Source of the DNA: Lampris incognitus
Taxonomy: Eukaryota > Chordata > Actinopteri > Lampriformes > Lampridae
DNA length: 64,000 nucleotides
Assembly: GCF_029633865.1 (NCBI RefSeq)
Contig: NC_079219.1
Coordinates: 57,891,478 to 57,955,477 of the forward strand
Reading direction: 5' to 3'
Shown here piece after piece: positions 1 to 11,129 of the stretch (within the stretch, counting starts at the first letter, position 1; every line of letters starts with the position of its first letter). Under the pieces are notes generated by a model, which worked only from the letters and a program-made list of their open reading frames with translations, ran no database searches and had not been told where the DNA came from. The position numbers and the translations under genes are program-made.

Positions 1-1103
1 GGACGATGTGGCCAAAGGCTCCTTTGTCTGCATTTACGCAGGTAAAAAAAAAGAGAAGGGACGTAGTGAAGTTCTGGCGGACTTGACTTTCATGTAGTTG
101 AACAGCACAAATACAATGTCATTGTACCCTTGGACAGTTCAGGAGCTGCTTATTTCTATACTGTGTGTATATATATATTCTGTGCTCTGTATATCACATT
201 TTATTGACCACCCAGTATGTTCTTTGATTTGGTGTGATGCTTACATATAAAAAACAAAACAAAAAACAAACCGGACAATAATCAATTGTATAAGAAGGAA
301 GCATGAAAGTGTCTAAGGATGTCTAGAAAAGGGTACCCAAGAACCTTGGGAAAACTAAGTATAGGCTATTAAGCGGACTTGTGAGTTAAGTTATTTAGGC
401 AATAATAAGCAAAATCAAAACAGCTCACAAAGTTGGACGTGCACAACAGGAAGCCTGTGGATATGAGGTCTCTGCTAAATAGTATTTTCACATTTAAAGG
501 GATAGTTCGGTTTTCAGGGCTTTTCTTTGTGTCCTACTTACATAGCTTCAGACAAACTCTACAGATATATAAGGTACGTAACAGTGAGTGTAGCCTAGCT
601 TAGCTCAACTGCTGTATGTGTGCCAGGATCATTAGCAGCTCCTCGCAAAGAAAGAGAAATGCCCCTTCGAGGGAAAGCCACTTTATTTTGTCATTACGCA
701 GGTTGTCGTCTGCATTTAACCCATCCTATTGTATAGCAGCAGTGGGCAGATGCAGCGCCCGGGGACCAACTCCACTTCTTCTTTCCATTGCCTTGCTCAA
801 GGGCACAGGCAGGAGTATTAACCCTAACATGCATGTTTTTTTGATGGTGGGAGGAAACCCACGCAGACACGGGGAGAACATGCAAACTCCACACAGAAAG
901 GAGCTGGGACGGCCTTGGGTTCAAACCCAGGACCTTCTTGCTGTGAGGCTACAGTGCTAACCACTGGGCCACCGTGCCCTTCTACTGTTACTTTATGTCG
1001 TCCAAAATTACATATTTGCATGTTTTTGACATAGTGGTTATGGAACACAACCGAGCACGACTTGCTTCTTATCACGTTTGACTTAGGACACGATGCTCTG
1101 AGG

Positions 1104-1170
<67 letters not shown>

Positions 1171-4100
1171 CCATGCATTTATAATTTTCTATGCTCACAA
1201 TTACGGATATTTAATTTTCTAAAATATTAGAAATATACCAACAATAAATATTACCAACAACCACCACTTTTAGAAAATAAAATAAATCATTACAGGGCAA
1301 ACAATGGTTTTAATTTCTGCCATAATATGCTTGAACACGGGCTTATGCCTTGAATATATACATATAGCCTATGTGAATAGCCTATACACATACATGTGAT
1401 TGTGTTTTTTCCGATTTCCATGCGGGATCAGTTAAATCATGGGTGGTAACCTGTGTGCTAACCTGTCATTCACTCCTTGCTTGTGTAAAAACAAATAGTA
1501 TTTTTATTTTTTTCTGGATATTTTTCACCACTTTTTCTCCCCCGTATCCGGTCAATTACCCCACTCTTCCGAGCCACCCCAGTCGCTGCTCCGCCCCCTC
1601 TGCCGATCCGGGGAGGGCTGCAGACTACCACGTTTCCCCCGATACGCGTGGAGTCACCAGATGCTTCTTTTCACCTGACAGTGAGGAGTTTCACCAGGGG
1701 GATGTAGCGTGTGGGAGGATCACGCCATTCCCCCAGTTCCTCCTCCCACCCCCGAATAGGTGCCCCGACCGACCAGAGCATGTGCTAGTTCAGCGATCAG
1801 GACACATACCCACATCTGGCTGCCTACCTATAGACACGGCCAATTGTGTCTGTAGTGACGCTCGACCAAGCAGGAGGTAACACGGAGATTCGAACCGGGA
1901 TCCCCACGTGGTAGGCATGTTGGTAGGCAACGGAATAGACCGCTACACCACCTGGATGCCCAAACAAATAGTACTCTGAACAATTCTTTGATTCGATTGG
2001 GTGGCATATGCATTGTGGTTTTGAATAAAAAATAACAGACATTTGGACATCAGGTTGACTTATCTGACCAAACCCGAAGAAATCATTTGGAAACTGAACT
2101 GTTAGGTGAAAATCAAATCTCGGGGGGTGTCCGGGTGGCGTAGCGGTCTATTCTGTTGCATACCAACACAGAGATCACCAGTTCGAATGCCCGTGTTACC
2201 TCCAGCTTGGTCGGGCGTCCCTCCAGACACAATTGGCCGTGTCTGTGGGTGGAAAGCCGGATGTGGGTATGTGTCCTGGTCGCTGTGCTAGTGCCTCCTT
2301 TGGTTGGTTGGGGCTCCTGTTTGGAGGATAAGGGGAACTGGGGGGAATAGCGTGATCCTCCCACGTGCTACGCCCCTCTGGTGAAACTCCTCACTGTCAG
2401 CTGAAAAGAAGCGGCTGGTGACTCCACATGTATGGGAGGAGGCATGTGGTAGTCTGCAGCCCTCCCCGGATCAGCAGAGGGGGTGGAGCAGCGACCGGGA
2501 CGGCTCGGAAGAGTGGGGTAATTGGCCGGATACAGTTGGGGAGATAAGAGGGGGGAGGAATCAAATCTCTTGAGAAATGTGTTGTGTTTTTAACCAAGCC
2601 GTGAATAAAAGTTGACATTATAAAGAATGTGTAGATTTGCTGAAGTCCGTCGTAGATGTACGGCGAACACAAGCAAACAAACACTCTGATGTCAGCACTC
2701 CAAGACAACACACAATAAATGCCTTGTTTGAACATTTACAGAGGAGGAGCTTCACTAAAGGGGCAGCACGGTGGCGCAGTGGCTAGCATGGTCGCCTCAC
2801 AGCAAGAAGGTCCTGGGTTCGAACCCCGGGGTAGTCCAACCTTCGGGGTCGTCCCGGGTCGTCCTCTGTGTGGAGTTTGCATGTTCTCCCCGTGTCTGTG
2901 TGGGTTTCCTCTGGGGGCTCCGGTTTCTTCCCACAGTCCAAAGACATGTATGTCAGGTGACTCGGCCGTACTAGATTGCCCCTAGGTATGAATGTGTGTG
3001 TGGGCCCTGTGTGATGGACTGGTGGCCTGTCCAGGGTGTCTCCCCGCCTGCCGCCCAATGACTGCTGGGATAGACTCCAGCATCCCCGTGACCCTGAGAG
3101 CAGGATAAGCGGTTCGGATAATGGATGGATGGATGGAGCGTCACTAAAACCAACCGTTTTTTTTTTTTTTTTTTTGATTTAACGCCATTTTCCCATTTTA
3201 AAGAATACCGTTGGTCTCATTTGTTCTCACAACCTTCTGAGTCACTTTCCGTCATCTTGTCCATGGATGTTGATTTCGGCTGATGTGTTTTTGTCCTTTC
3301 TGCATTTATCCTCGACACTGGTGGGGTTTCCCAGCATCGAGCTGATGTTATGGCAGAGAACATGGCAGCCGCCTAGTGGCAGTACAACAGTGGTACATAA
3401 ATGCTCACAGCTCTCATTAAAGGTCAAACATGCCTGAAATTTATGTTACGGGCTCTCAGCATTACAAGCTACCACACCATGCCTCAGTATTACGATATTA
3501 CCATGCTTTATTATTATCAATACTCCTAGCCGAGGTGTTCAGGCGACCTGGCCTGCTTTGAACACTCTCATTTTTTTCAAAGTAAAAGCTTCGGACCCCG
3601 CAGCGACACTCCGCTAAGAGCATCCTGGGGGCGCCAAGAGGCAGGGGCTGGGACAGACGGTGGCTCGCCTCGCGGTGGACCATCAGCTCGATCCCAAGAC
3701 CCAACTACGAGCTGTTTAACTGCAGCAACTTTAAGATACGCTATTGGAGCTGGAATCATCGCGGCTGCTGGCACCAGACTTGCGCTCTAGCGGGTTCTCG
3801 TTAAAGGATTTAAAGTGTACTCGTTCCAGGGCCTCGAAAGAGTCCCGTATTGTTATTTTTCGTCACTACCTCCCCGAGTCGGGAGTGGGTAATTTGCGCG
3901 CCTGCTGCCTTCCTTGGATGCGGTAGCCGTTTCTCAGGCTCCCTCTCCGGAACCGAACCCTGATTCCCCGTTACCCGTGGTCACCATGGTAGGCACAGAA
4001 AGTTGATGGGGCAGACATTCGAATGAGACGTCGCCGCCGCGGAGGGCAGGCGATTGGCCCGAGGTTATCTAGAGTCACCAAAGGGGTCCCGGGTGCCACC

Positions 4101-7100
4101 TTTAAGGGGTGCCCTGTGAGGGTTTTGGATCTGATAAATGCACACATCCCCGAAGGTCAGCGTTCGTCGGCATGTATTACAAGCTACCAATATTACAAAC
4201 CACGCCTCAATATTACAAGCTACCAGACCACGTTGTGTGTGTACATGTGTGTGTGTTGTCAGTCTGGCTTTCTGTTTTTGTGTTGGTTTATGTGTCTGTC
4301 TGTTAAATTCTGTCCCTTTTTTAATTTCAAGGATGATATTCATCATGTGTTTCTCTCCTTCCCCCACTGTTTACCAGGTAAGATCTTGACAGATGACTTT
4401 GCTGACAAAGAGGGTCTGGAGATGGGCGATGAGTACTTTGCTAACCTGGACCACATAGAGAGTGTTGAGAACTTCAAGGAAGGCTACGAGAGCGAGGCCC
4501 ACTGCTCGGACAGTGAGGGGAGCGGTGTTGACATGTCCAGGATAAAAATCCAGCCCTCTGCCTTGGTGTCAGCCAACCCTGTTGGGCGACCACCCAAGAA
4601 GTCCGAGCTCTACAGTAGTGGAAAGGTTAAAGGTGAGAGGTCAAGGGAGGTACTTACTATTAGTAATATACATTTTAATGCCAGTGTTATTTTGCTGCAA
4701 GAGTTTTCAGAGCTCTTTGGGAGCTAACCACAACTAACCTCCACCCCCATATCCTCCATCTCTGTCCTTCGTTTCCTACCATCCCCCCCTCCAATCCTCA
4801 CAGCCCACAACTCTGACTCATCCAAGGACAGCAATGACGACGACGATGACAAGGACTCCAAGAGCGATGATGAGAGTGACAGCTCGGACGACACGTTCGT
4901 GAAGGACAACTACTTCAGCTCCAGCTCCGTGTGGAGGAGTTACACAACACGGGGACAGGCCAAGGGCAACAAGGAAGGTGAGCTATTGGTGAAAAAATAA
5001 AAAGCTAGGATTCGGGCAAATCTCAGGGTGAAACTGTGATGGTTATCCGGCAACAGTTCAGGATGTAAAGATATGGAAGACACGAGATGCCTGTAGTCCA
5101 GTATTTTCTAAGTCTGATCATGAACGTTTTGTTTCCTTCCTCTATCACACTTCTCTTTTCTTCAGGGAGTCAGGACAGTAAGGATGGAATCAGTGTTTCA
5201 GCAGAGGGCGCAGATGACCAGAAGCCTCCGTCCATGCCAGAGGAGACGGGGAAGAGCAAAGTGGCATCCTGGCTCACCAGCCAGGGGTTGAAGAAGGTGA
5301 GGATGGGGGAGAGGAAATAAGAAACACTTAAGTTTCTGATTTTTAATTGAGAGGGAAAGAATGAAATCATATATCCCAGTGGCATTTTAGGAAATTGGAA
5401 GAATGAATTAGTGTGTAGGATTTTCAAAGTTTACTGATTTCCATAATGGGTTTGACTTGTAGAACTCTCACATGCAGTGTCATGCTGAAGCTTTTTAAAG
5501 GGATGGGTTAGGTTGGTGGTACTTACGTGGGAAGATTGTGTGTAAGGATGCCTTGTGTGCCGTTTGACACCCTCCTTGTTTTCCATTACAGGAATCTGGG
5601 GATAGGAAGAGGTACGTTGTTATCGACAGGATATGCTAAAATGGATCTTTTGGTCTTGTAGCTAGTTGTGTAAATGGATCTCGCTCTGCTCCTCCCTTTG
5701 AATGGAGGGATGAGCCTGATGCGTAGCATGAGATTACCTTTACGTTTGGTTTGTGTCTGTTTGATGCAGTCTAGTTAAAACAGAGGTAGTCAAGAAGCAG
5801 GAAGTGATGACGCTGTCCGACAGTGACGACGTTCAGACCATCAGCTCTGGATCTGAGGACAACAAGGACCAGGACAAAGTCATCCAAGGTGAGGCACGAG
5901 GGGTTGGGGGGGCAGAAGGTGAAAATGTAAAAACAGAGGCTGGCGTACTTGTTAGGGCACGTATCACATAAGGCTGAGCCTTTACCGCAGTAGCCTGGGT
6001 TTGAATCCGGCCCGGGCCCTTGGTTGCATGTCATCCCCTCTCTCTCTCCCCTGCCTTTCCTGTCTCTCTCTCTGCTCTCACTGTCCAATAAAGGTGGAAA
6101 ATGCCCAAAAATAATCTTGAAAAAAAACAACAATGTAAAAACAAACATTTCCTTCACAGAAAGTGTTCTCCAGGTTCCCCTAACCACATGACCTACGCTC
6201 TTCTCTTCCGTTTTCTTTTGTTCCTGCTTCTCTGCCGATTCCACACTGGCTCAGGGGTGACAAAGAGGCAAGTAGCAGTTAAGTCTACACGCGGCATTGC
6301 CCTCAAGGGGAGCCACAGCCTGATGGTAAAGATGGGCGCACCAGCAGCCGGAGGGGGGCCAGGGGGGCAGGGGGGGAAGGGGGGACCACAGGGACAGCAC
6401 GGAGGAGGAGGAGGAGGCGATGGTGCCCCCAGAAACACGCGACAGTTCTTCGACGGTGAAGAGTCGTGCTACATTATTGATGCCAAGCTAGAAGGCAACC
6501 TGGGACGATACCTCAACGTAAGTGGATGTCATTTTGTTGTGTGTGCCTTTTCACTACATCGGTTTAAAACCACTTATTCTGAAATCAGAGTCAAGTTTCA
6601 AAGTGTCCACACAATATACAGATCTGCCCCATTCCATTTTAATCCTGTTCTACCCGGGGCATTGAGAGATGGCGCTACTAGAGACTGGTATAACAGAGGT
6701 ATATGTACTATATGAGCACAACAACAATCTGAAATCATTTGTACAACTGAGATCCTATTTTGGGCTTCCTTCAGCACACTTCGTTAAATATCTACAAGTC
6801 AGAGGTTATATTAGAGTCCAGCAGGATGGGAAACTTGCCCCTTTAACACCAAAACCACCGGGATTTACCTCCTGCCTAAAACGACCATGGGCAGTCAAAA
6901 TGACCGCCGGTTTTTAAACTCTATGTTCTGTCAAGATAAATCCCCAGTTGAGATATTAATGCATTACATATGTTAGTGTATCTGTTATGAAACCAACTTA
7001 CACCAAAATTAACATTTTAACAACTTTAACACTATTCTTAAACAAATTGTGGGGATGGGACTGGGTTCGTCCCTGTGGGTGTCTATGGGGTTGGGGTTGG

Positions 7101-9171
7101 GCTTTGGGGGGAGGGGGTCACGCTCTCTGCCTCTTTGGGTCTGGGTGGTCCTAGGCGTTCGCTGGCCCTGGTGGGTGCCTCGGGCTTTTGTTTGGTTCTG
7201 TAAAGGACTGTAAGTTTGGGTACATCACAGAAAGGCGCAGTACACTGCAGCATTATGTAAGAGAACAATATCCTGCACACTTTAACCTGTTAGACGCTGG
7301 ACATTTTGGAGGGGGGAGGAGGAACTGATGTTTGATGCTGTTGGTATTGGTTGTGTTGTATTTTTCTATGGCGGAAAAAGGAAAATCTCAATAAATATGT
7401 TGTTTAAAACAAGAGACTTATTCTAAAAATCTGTGTTTCCATGTCTCTTTTCTGCCTCGCAGCATAGCTGTAGTCCTAACCTGTTTGTCCAGAATGTCTT
7501 CGTCGACACCCATGACCTCCGCTTCCCCTGGGTGGCGTTCTTTGCCAGCAAGTGAGTATCAAATCAGTTTTCAGGTCTTTGAAAGTGTCAGGTTATGCCC
7601 TGCATGACGGCTTTAGTCCCGCCGTGGGCTGAACAGCAGTGCTATTTCGGAGACGCCCGTGTTTTGAGTGGTGAGCTGGTGAGCTGGCAGAGGAAACTGA
7701 TGATCACTGCAATTTTAATGTCAACAAATACTCCTTTTAATATCTGCCATTTCTGAAAGCGGTAATTACTTGTTCCTAGAAAGTTGAGTCAGTTCATCGG
7801 CACACGTTGAGTGGGAGAATGGTTTCAGGAGTCATCTAAGTGACTCCGTCAGTCTCGACTGACTGCAGGGATCCCCACCCTTATAATAATCATGGACATT
7901 TATATAGCGCTTTATCTAGACGCCCAAAGTGCTCCACAGGGAAGTGGGGAAACTCACCTCAACCACCACCAATGTGTAGCACCCACCTGGGTGATGCACG
8001 GCAGCCATTTTGCACCAGAACGCTCACCCCATGCATCCGCTTGAGGTGGAGAGGGAGGACTCATTGAGGGAATTGCAGGTGGGATGGTTAGGTGGCCAGA
8101 TGGAGACAGCCGGGTTGGGAATTTTGTCCCCCCCCACCCCAATTAGGACGAAGACTGCCTCCTACTGGCCCACCAACACCACTTCCAAAAGCAACTCCGG
8201 TTTTCCCGGGACGTCTCCCATCCAAGTACTAGCCCAAGCCCATACCTGCTCAGCTTCTGTCCTTGGGCAGAGCCAGGGGACATGTTGGTATGGCTGCTGG
8301 CTTGTAAACAGCAGTCACACAACTACTGAAACCAACGATCGGTTTCATATGCACATTGCCATGACCATTAACTAGAGTTACCGTGGGCATGTGTACTGTT
8401 CAGAGAGGATTTGGGAATAGTTGCATCACAGCATTGTAAGATGGAGTAATTAGTTGTTCATCACTGTGACAAAGAGGGAGTTGTTTTTTGGCCCCCAGGG
8501 TCAAAACATGTAGCAATGCCATATGTTTTTGTTTTTTTTTTAAAGTTGGACCAAATCTATTTGGTAACCTGCCTACTTTCTCTCAGTGCCACTTAACCGC
8601 TAAAATATATGGTAAAAAAAAGAAGCAAAAATAGTCCTGGGTACGATGTTAAAATGCAACTGTCGGGTCGTCGGCGACTAAACCGGCACCCCCACTTCAA
8701 CCCTTGGGTTGTTGTGAGGAGGGTGTGTGGACACCCAGCAGGACTAAAAACAAAACCTGTCAAAGGGTGGATGAGCTCCTCTGTGAACCAACCTGTGAAC
8801 CAATCCATACCTGGAGAGGAGATAGGGACCACCAGGTACTTCCCCTACTGAAACACAATGATGACTCAACCTGTTGAGGCATCAGCTGTGCTCCTACGAC
8901 CTCTAAAAAGGTTGCAGAACTGATGATGATGATGAAAAAAATGGGGACAGAAAATCCCAAGAAGACCACTTGACATCACTGTACAGTACAGTATGAGTAG
9001 ATACGAGTTTGACCCTTGTGCTTTGCTAACTGTGCTGCTGGTGTTCTGTGCAGGCGTATCCGGGCCGGTACCGAGCTGACGTGGGACTACAACTATGAAG
9101 TGGGCAGCGTGGAGGGCAAAGAGCTGCTGTGCTGCTGCGGGTCGACTGAATGCAGAGGGAGGTTGCTGTGA
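1..9171 (+). CDS. setdb1: SETDB1 histone H3K9 methyltransferase, 3' part (last nine coding exons)
   Basis: Coding exons: 1-41, 4378-4632, 4804-4977, 5166-5296, 5592-5611 (20-nt microexon), 5770-5888, 6255-6517, 7463-7551 and 9054-9171, stop TGA at 9169. All have GT-AG borders with matching phases, giving about 402 residues. Seen: the first SET half ([11 protein letters not shown], then [20 protein letters not shown]), a long acidic and serine-rich insertion with a D/E/K run and a glycine-rich stretch, then the second SET half with NHSCSPN, the [13 protein letters not shown] block, ELTWDYNY and a post-[16 protein letters not shown] end. This split SET domain is the hallmark of SETDB1/ESET, which trimethylates H3K9 in heterochromatin and represses transposons. 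SAM-binding and catalytic NHSCSPN and the post-SET cysteines are present, so the C-terminus looks functional. Tudor, MBD and pre-SET exons lie upstream of the window. Teleosts have a and b paralogues, which I cannot tell apart here. Confidence 0.96.
694..985 (-). mobile_element. SINE-like repeat, family B (antisense)
   Basis: In antisense orientation it carries a tRNA-like head with B-box-like GGTTCAAACCC and the CACGGTGGCCCAGTGG start, followed by a body shared with 47250-48055. It lies in a SETDB1 intron. Short reading frames here are repeat translations. Confidence 0.6.
1107..1168 (+). repeat. (TG)n microsatellite
   Basis: About 30 uninterrupted TG units in a SETDB1 intron. Confidence 0.95.
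1501..1961 (-). mobile_element. tRNA-derived SINE, family A, copy A1 (antisense)
   Basis: Read on the minus strand it begins GGCATCCAGGTGGTGTAGCG (A-box-like), has a GGTTCGAATC-type B box, a conserved body of about 350 bp, and an A/G-rich tail. It is flanked by a perfect 12-bp target-site duplication AAACAAATAGTA (1489-1500 and 1962-1973). About ten copies of this family occur in the window. Confidence 0.85.
2122..2558 (+). mobile_element. tRNA-derived SINE, family A, copy A2 (sense)
   Basis: Sense copy with tRNA-like head (GTCCGGGTGGCGTAGCGG, B box AGTTCGAATGC). It is bounded by a perfect 11-bp duplication AATCAAATCTC (2111-2121 and 2559-2569), so it is a simple retroposition event in a SETDB1 intron. 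Confidence 0.85.
2760..3134 (+). mobile_element. tRNA-derived SINE, family B, copy B2 (sense) with (GGAT)n tail
   Basis: The head GGCAGCACGGTGGCGCAGTG and B box GGTTCGAACCC are tRNA-like, and the element ends in GGATGGATGGATGG. The flanks GGAGCTTCACTAAA and GGAGCGTCACTAAA form a 14-bp target-site duplication with one mismatch. Confidence 0.85.
3512..4100 (-). pseudogene. 18S rRNA pseudogene fragment (antisense)
   Basis: On the minus strand the sequence follows the 5' third of eukaryotic 18S rRNA in order: the CTCTAGATAACCTCGGGCC region, CATTCGAATGTCTGCCC, CTACCATGGTGACCACGGGT, GGCAGCAGGCGCGCAAATTA, ACTCCCGACTCGGGGAGGTA, the universally conserved GGTGCCAGCAGCCGCG, then AGCTCCAATAGCGTATCTTA. 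Several substitutions and small deletions (for example around the 515-type site, where GGTAA is changed to GATGA) show decay. It lies inside the first SETDB1 intron of the window. Confidence 0.92.
5945..6125 (+). mobile_element. tRNA-derived SINE, family C (sense)
   Basis: It carries a GGGTTTGAATCCGGCC B-box-like motif, then a CTCTCTC-rich body and an ATAAAGGTGGAAAATGCCC tail with A-rich end, typical of a common teleost SINE. A related copy lies at 45195-45360. It sits in a SETDB1 intron. Confidence 0.6.
6843..7060 (+). mobile_element. piggyBac-like non-autonomous fragment F1
   Basis: It begins at a TTAA site with CACCAAAACCACCGGGATTT and has a subterminal AAAATGACCGCC motif. It matches the reverse complement of 57090-57290, which also ends at TTAA. 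TTAA targets and this terminal style suggest piggyBac; no transposase is present. Confidence 0.45.
7880..8302 (-). mobile_element. 5S-rRNA-derived SINE (SINE3 type, antisense)
   Basis: On the minus strand the head (8302-8199) follows 5S rRNA: GCAGCCATACCAAC, then GAAGCTGAGCAGG (internal box A region) and GTACTTGGATGGGAGAC (box C). This is followed by a body of about 320 bp ending in a TATATAAATGTCCAT-type tail shared with LINEs. 5S-derived SINEs are classified as SINE3. It sits in the penultimate SETDB1 intron of the window. Confidence 0.8.
8303..9053. other. Rest of the last SETDB1 intron
   Basis: The stretch 8640-8940 looks like decayed repeat sequence with a (GAT)n-like end at 8915-8935. 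I could not classify it and see no exon. Confidence 0.3.
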
Positions 9172-9600
9172 TCAGCCCGTCGTCACCCGTCCCTGTTCTG
9201 TGTCCCGGCACCGCCGCCGCCAAACCCTGCGTTGTTTTGGATCCAGTGCAAGAGAGCTGCACCCAAAGACTTCCTCTTAGTGTCCTCTCATAGCACAGCG
9301 GAGATGGATTACGCCATCTTGTGTTGTTTTTCTTACTGAAAAAAACAAAAACAAAACCTGCTCAACACGGAAGTTATTCCCCGATAACGAAAATCTCTCC
9401 AGGGGAATCCGTAAAGCTGTAACTCATTTCCTTTCTTTACTCTTTTTTTTTTTTTTAAGTTGAAATACAAATTTTTATCAGTTCTTTGGTTGCCTTTGGT
9501 TGTTTTTCTTTTTATAACTGTGTGTTTATAGTTTTATTTCATTTTACCTGAAGATAAGGAGTTAAAAACGTGTCTCTTGGAAATCCTAATAAAATTTCTT
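9172..9600 (+). other. setdb1: SETDB1 3' UTR
   Basis: This follows the SETDB1 stop codon and contains no recognisable repeat. It is T-rich and ends near an AATAAA signal. The 3' end is inferred from that hexamer only. Confidence 0.6.
9588..9593 (+). terminator. Poly(A) signal AATAAA of SETDB1
   Basis: A canonical AATAAA lies about 417 nt after the SETDB1 stop codon and before the first intergenic repeat, a plausible cleavage signal. Confidence 0.6.
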
Positions 9601-10054
9601 TTCCCTGAAGGAATCCTGAACTTGGCTGCCAGTGTGTTGTGAGGTATCGGCCTTGTCCAGCTTCCCGGTCCACCAGTTTGGCAGGTGCTGGTAATGCAGG
9701 TTCAGAAATGAAAACCGGTTGGGCGGTCAAATGATAAAATACTGTTTGGCCTGCGGCTTTGTCAAAAAAGTAATTACAGAGTGAGAGGGCACTCGCACAT
9801 TCATAATTACACAAACAAGAAGATCTGTGACATAATTCACGTAAAAGTACAATGAGCAGTGAAACGCTTTTTTGACAAAGTGAACTGTGCAACAAGAAGT
9901 AGAACAACTAGTAAATGGGAATACATTTAAAAAAGAAAAGCAAACAATATTAATATCAGAGGCCAACACTTCATACTCTTGTGCCATACAATCATTTAGA
10001 ACAACTCGAGTTGCATGAATATTATTTCTATTCAACCAAGTGTCACATAGAAAA
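9601..10054. other. Intergenic sequence, nothing recognised
   Basis: AT-rich unique-looking sequence between the SETDB1 poly(A) signal and an RTE tail. No coding potential with family similarity was seen. Confidence 0.3.
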
Positions 10055-10500
10055 TACTACTACTACTACTACTACTTTCAGCTGCTGCCGTTAGGGGGAG
10101 CCAGAGCGATTCATCCGTTTCCATCTCTTCCTGTCCTCTGCATCTTCCTCTGTCACACCAGCCACCTGCATGTCCTCCCTCACCACATCCATAAACCTCC
10201 TCTTTGGCCTTCCTCTTCTCCTCTTCCCTGGCAGCTCCATATTCAGCATCCTTCTCCCAGTATACCCAGCATCTGTCCTCCACACATGTCCAAACCATCT
10301 CAATCTTGCCTCTTTTGCTTTGTCTCCAAACCGTCCAACCTGAGCGGTCCCTCTAATGTACTCGTTCCTAATCCTGTCCTTCTTCATCACTCCCAGTGAA
10401 AATCTTATCATCTTCATCTCTGCCACCTCCAGCTCCACTTCCTGTCGTCTCATCAGTGCCACTGTCTCCAAACCATATAACATAGCTGGTCTGAATTTAT
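10055..10500 (-). mobile_element. RTE-clade LINE, 3' fragment (antisense)
   Basis: The minus strand encodes the C-terminal block found in RTE reverse transcriptases ([41 protein letters not shown]) and ends in GGCAGCAGCTGAAAG followed by (TAG)n. The short trinucleotide tail instead of poly(A) is typical of the RTE clade. It is a 5'-truncated copy of the element seen complete at 16231-19340. Confidence 0.85.
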
Positions 10501-10838
10501 ATAAAAAATGTAATGAAAAACCACACATCGCCTATCAGATTCAGAAAACGTTATTGTCTGTCAATGCATCACAGAAAATTTCCTTTTGATAAATTAGAAA
10601 ATAAAAGGAATAAATAGACAAATCATTAAAGGATGCAAATGAGTAAAAGTTGAACAGTGCAAAACGGCAGAGTGCTGATGTGCGTGTGGAGTGTGCAGTC
10701 CTTTCAGTCGTATCTTTTCTTCAGCTGGACAAAAACCTACTAAAGGACGACCGATAGATAGAACTGGTTTGTCTTTTTGGGTTTCAGATTATCTCGCCGT
10801 AAAAAGAACACAATTGAAAAATCAAATATTTGAATTTT
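10501..10838. other. Intergenic sequence with weak repeat traces
   Basis: AT-rich. The ATTCAGAAAACGTTATTGTC part resembles the sequence near 19430. No gene seen. Confidence 0.25.
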
Positions 10839-11129
10839 GGGGCATCCGGGTGGTGTGGCGGTCTATTCCCACCTGCAGACACGGCCAATTGTGTCTGCAG
10901 GTGTGTCTGCAAGCTGGATGTGGGTATGTGTCCTGGTCGCTGCACTAGCGCCTTCTCTGGTCAGCCGGGGCACCTTGTCGTGGGGGGGAACTGGGGGGAA
11001 TAGCGTGATCCTCCCATGCGCTACGTCCCCCTGGCGAAACTCCTCACCTTCAGGGGAAAAGAAGTGGCTGGCGACTCCACATGTATTGGGAGTCTGCAGC
11101 CCTCCCTGGATCAGCAGAGGGGGTGCAGC
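10839..11129 (+). mobile_element. SINE family A, copy A3, 5' part (interrupted)
   Basis: Sense SINE-A head and body up to the CAGAGGGGGTG motif. The missing 3' part resumes at 12180-12260 after about 1.05 kb of another repeat, so a later insertion split this copy. Confidence 0.75.

Noticed and set aside
694..985. Possible real tRNA genes at the GGTTCGA-type boxes (also at 2123, 2761, 45894 and elsewhere)
   Set aside because: The boxes lie in repeated SINE bodies of 300-450 bp with target duplications, and the tRNA-like parts do not fold as complete tRNAs by eye.
1080..1198. Poly-HT or poly-CV peptides near (TG)n tracts (also at 44.0-44.3, 46.6 and 63.0 kb)
   Set aside because: Microsatellite translations.
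4023..4727. 234-codon frame overlapping SETDB1
   Set aside because: It starts in the 18S pseudogene and intron and runs into the true exon 4378-4632, then past its donor. Only the exon part is real.
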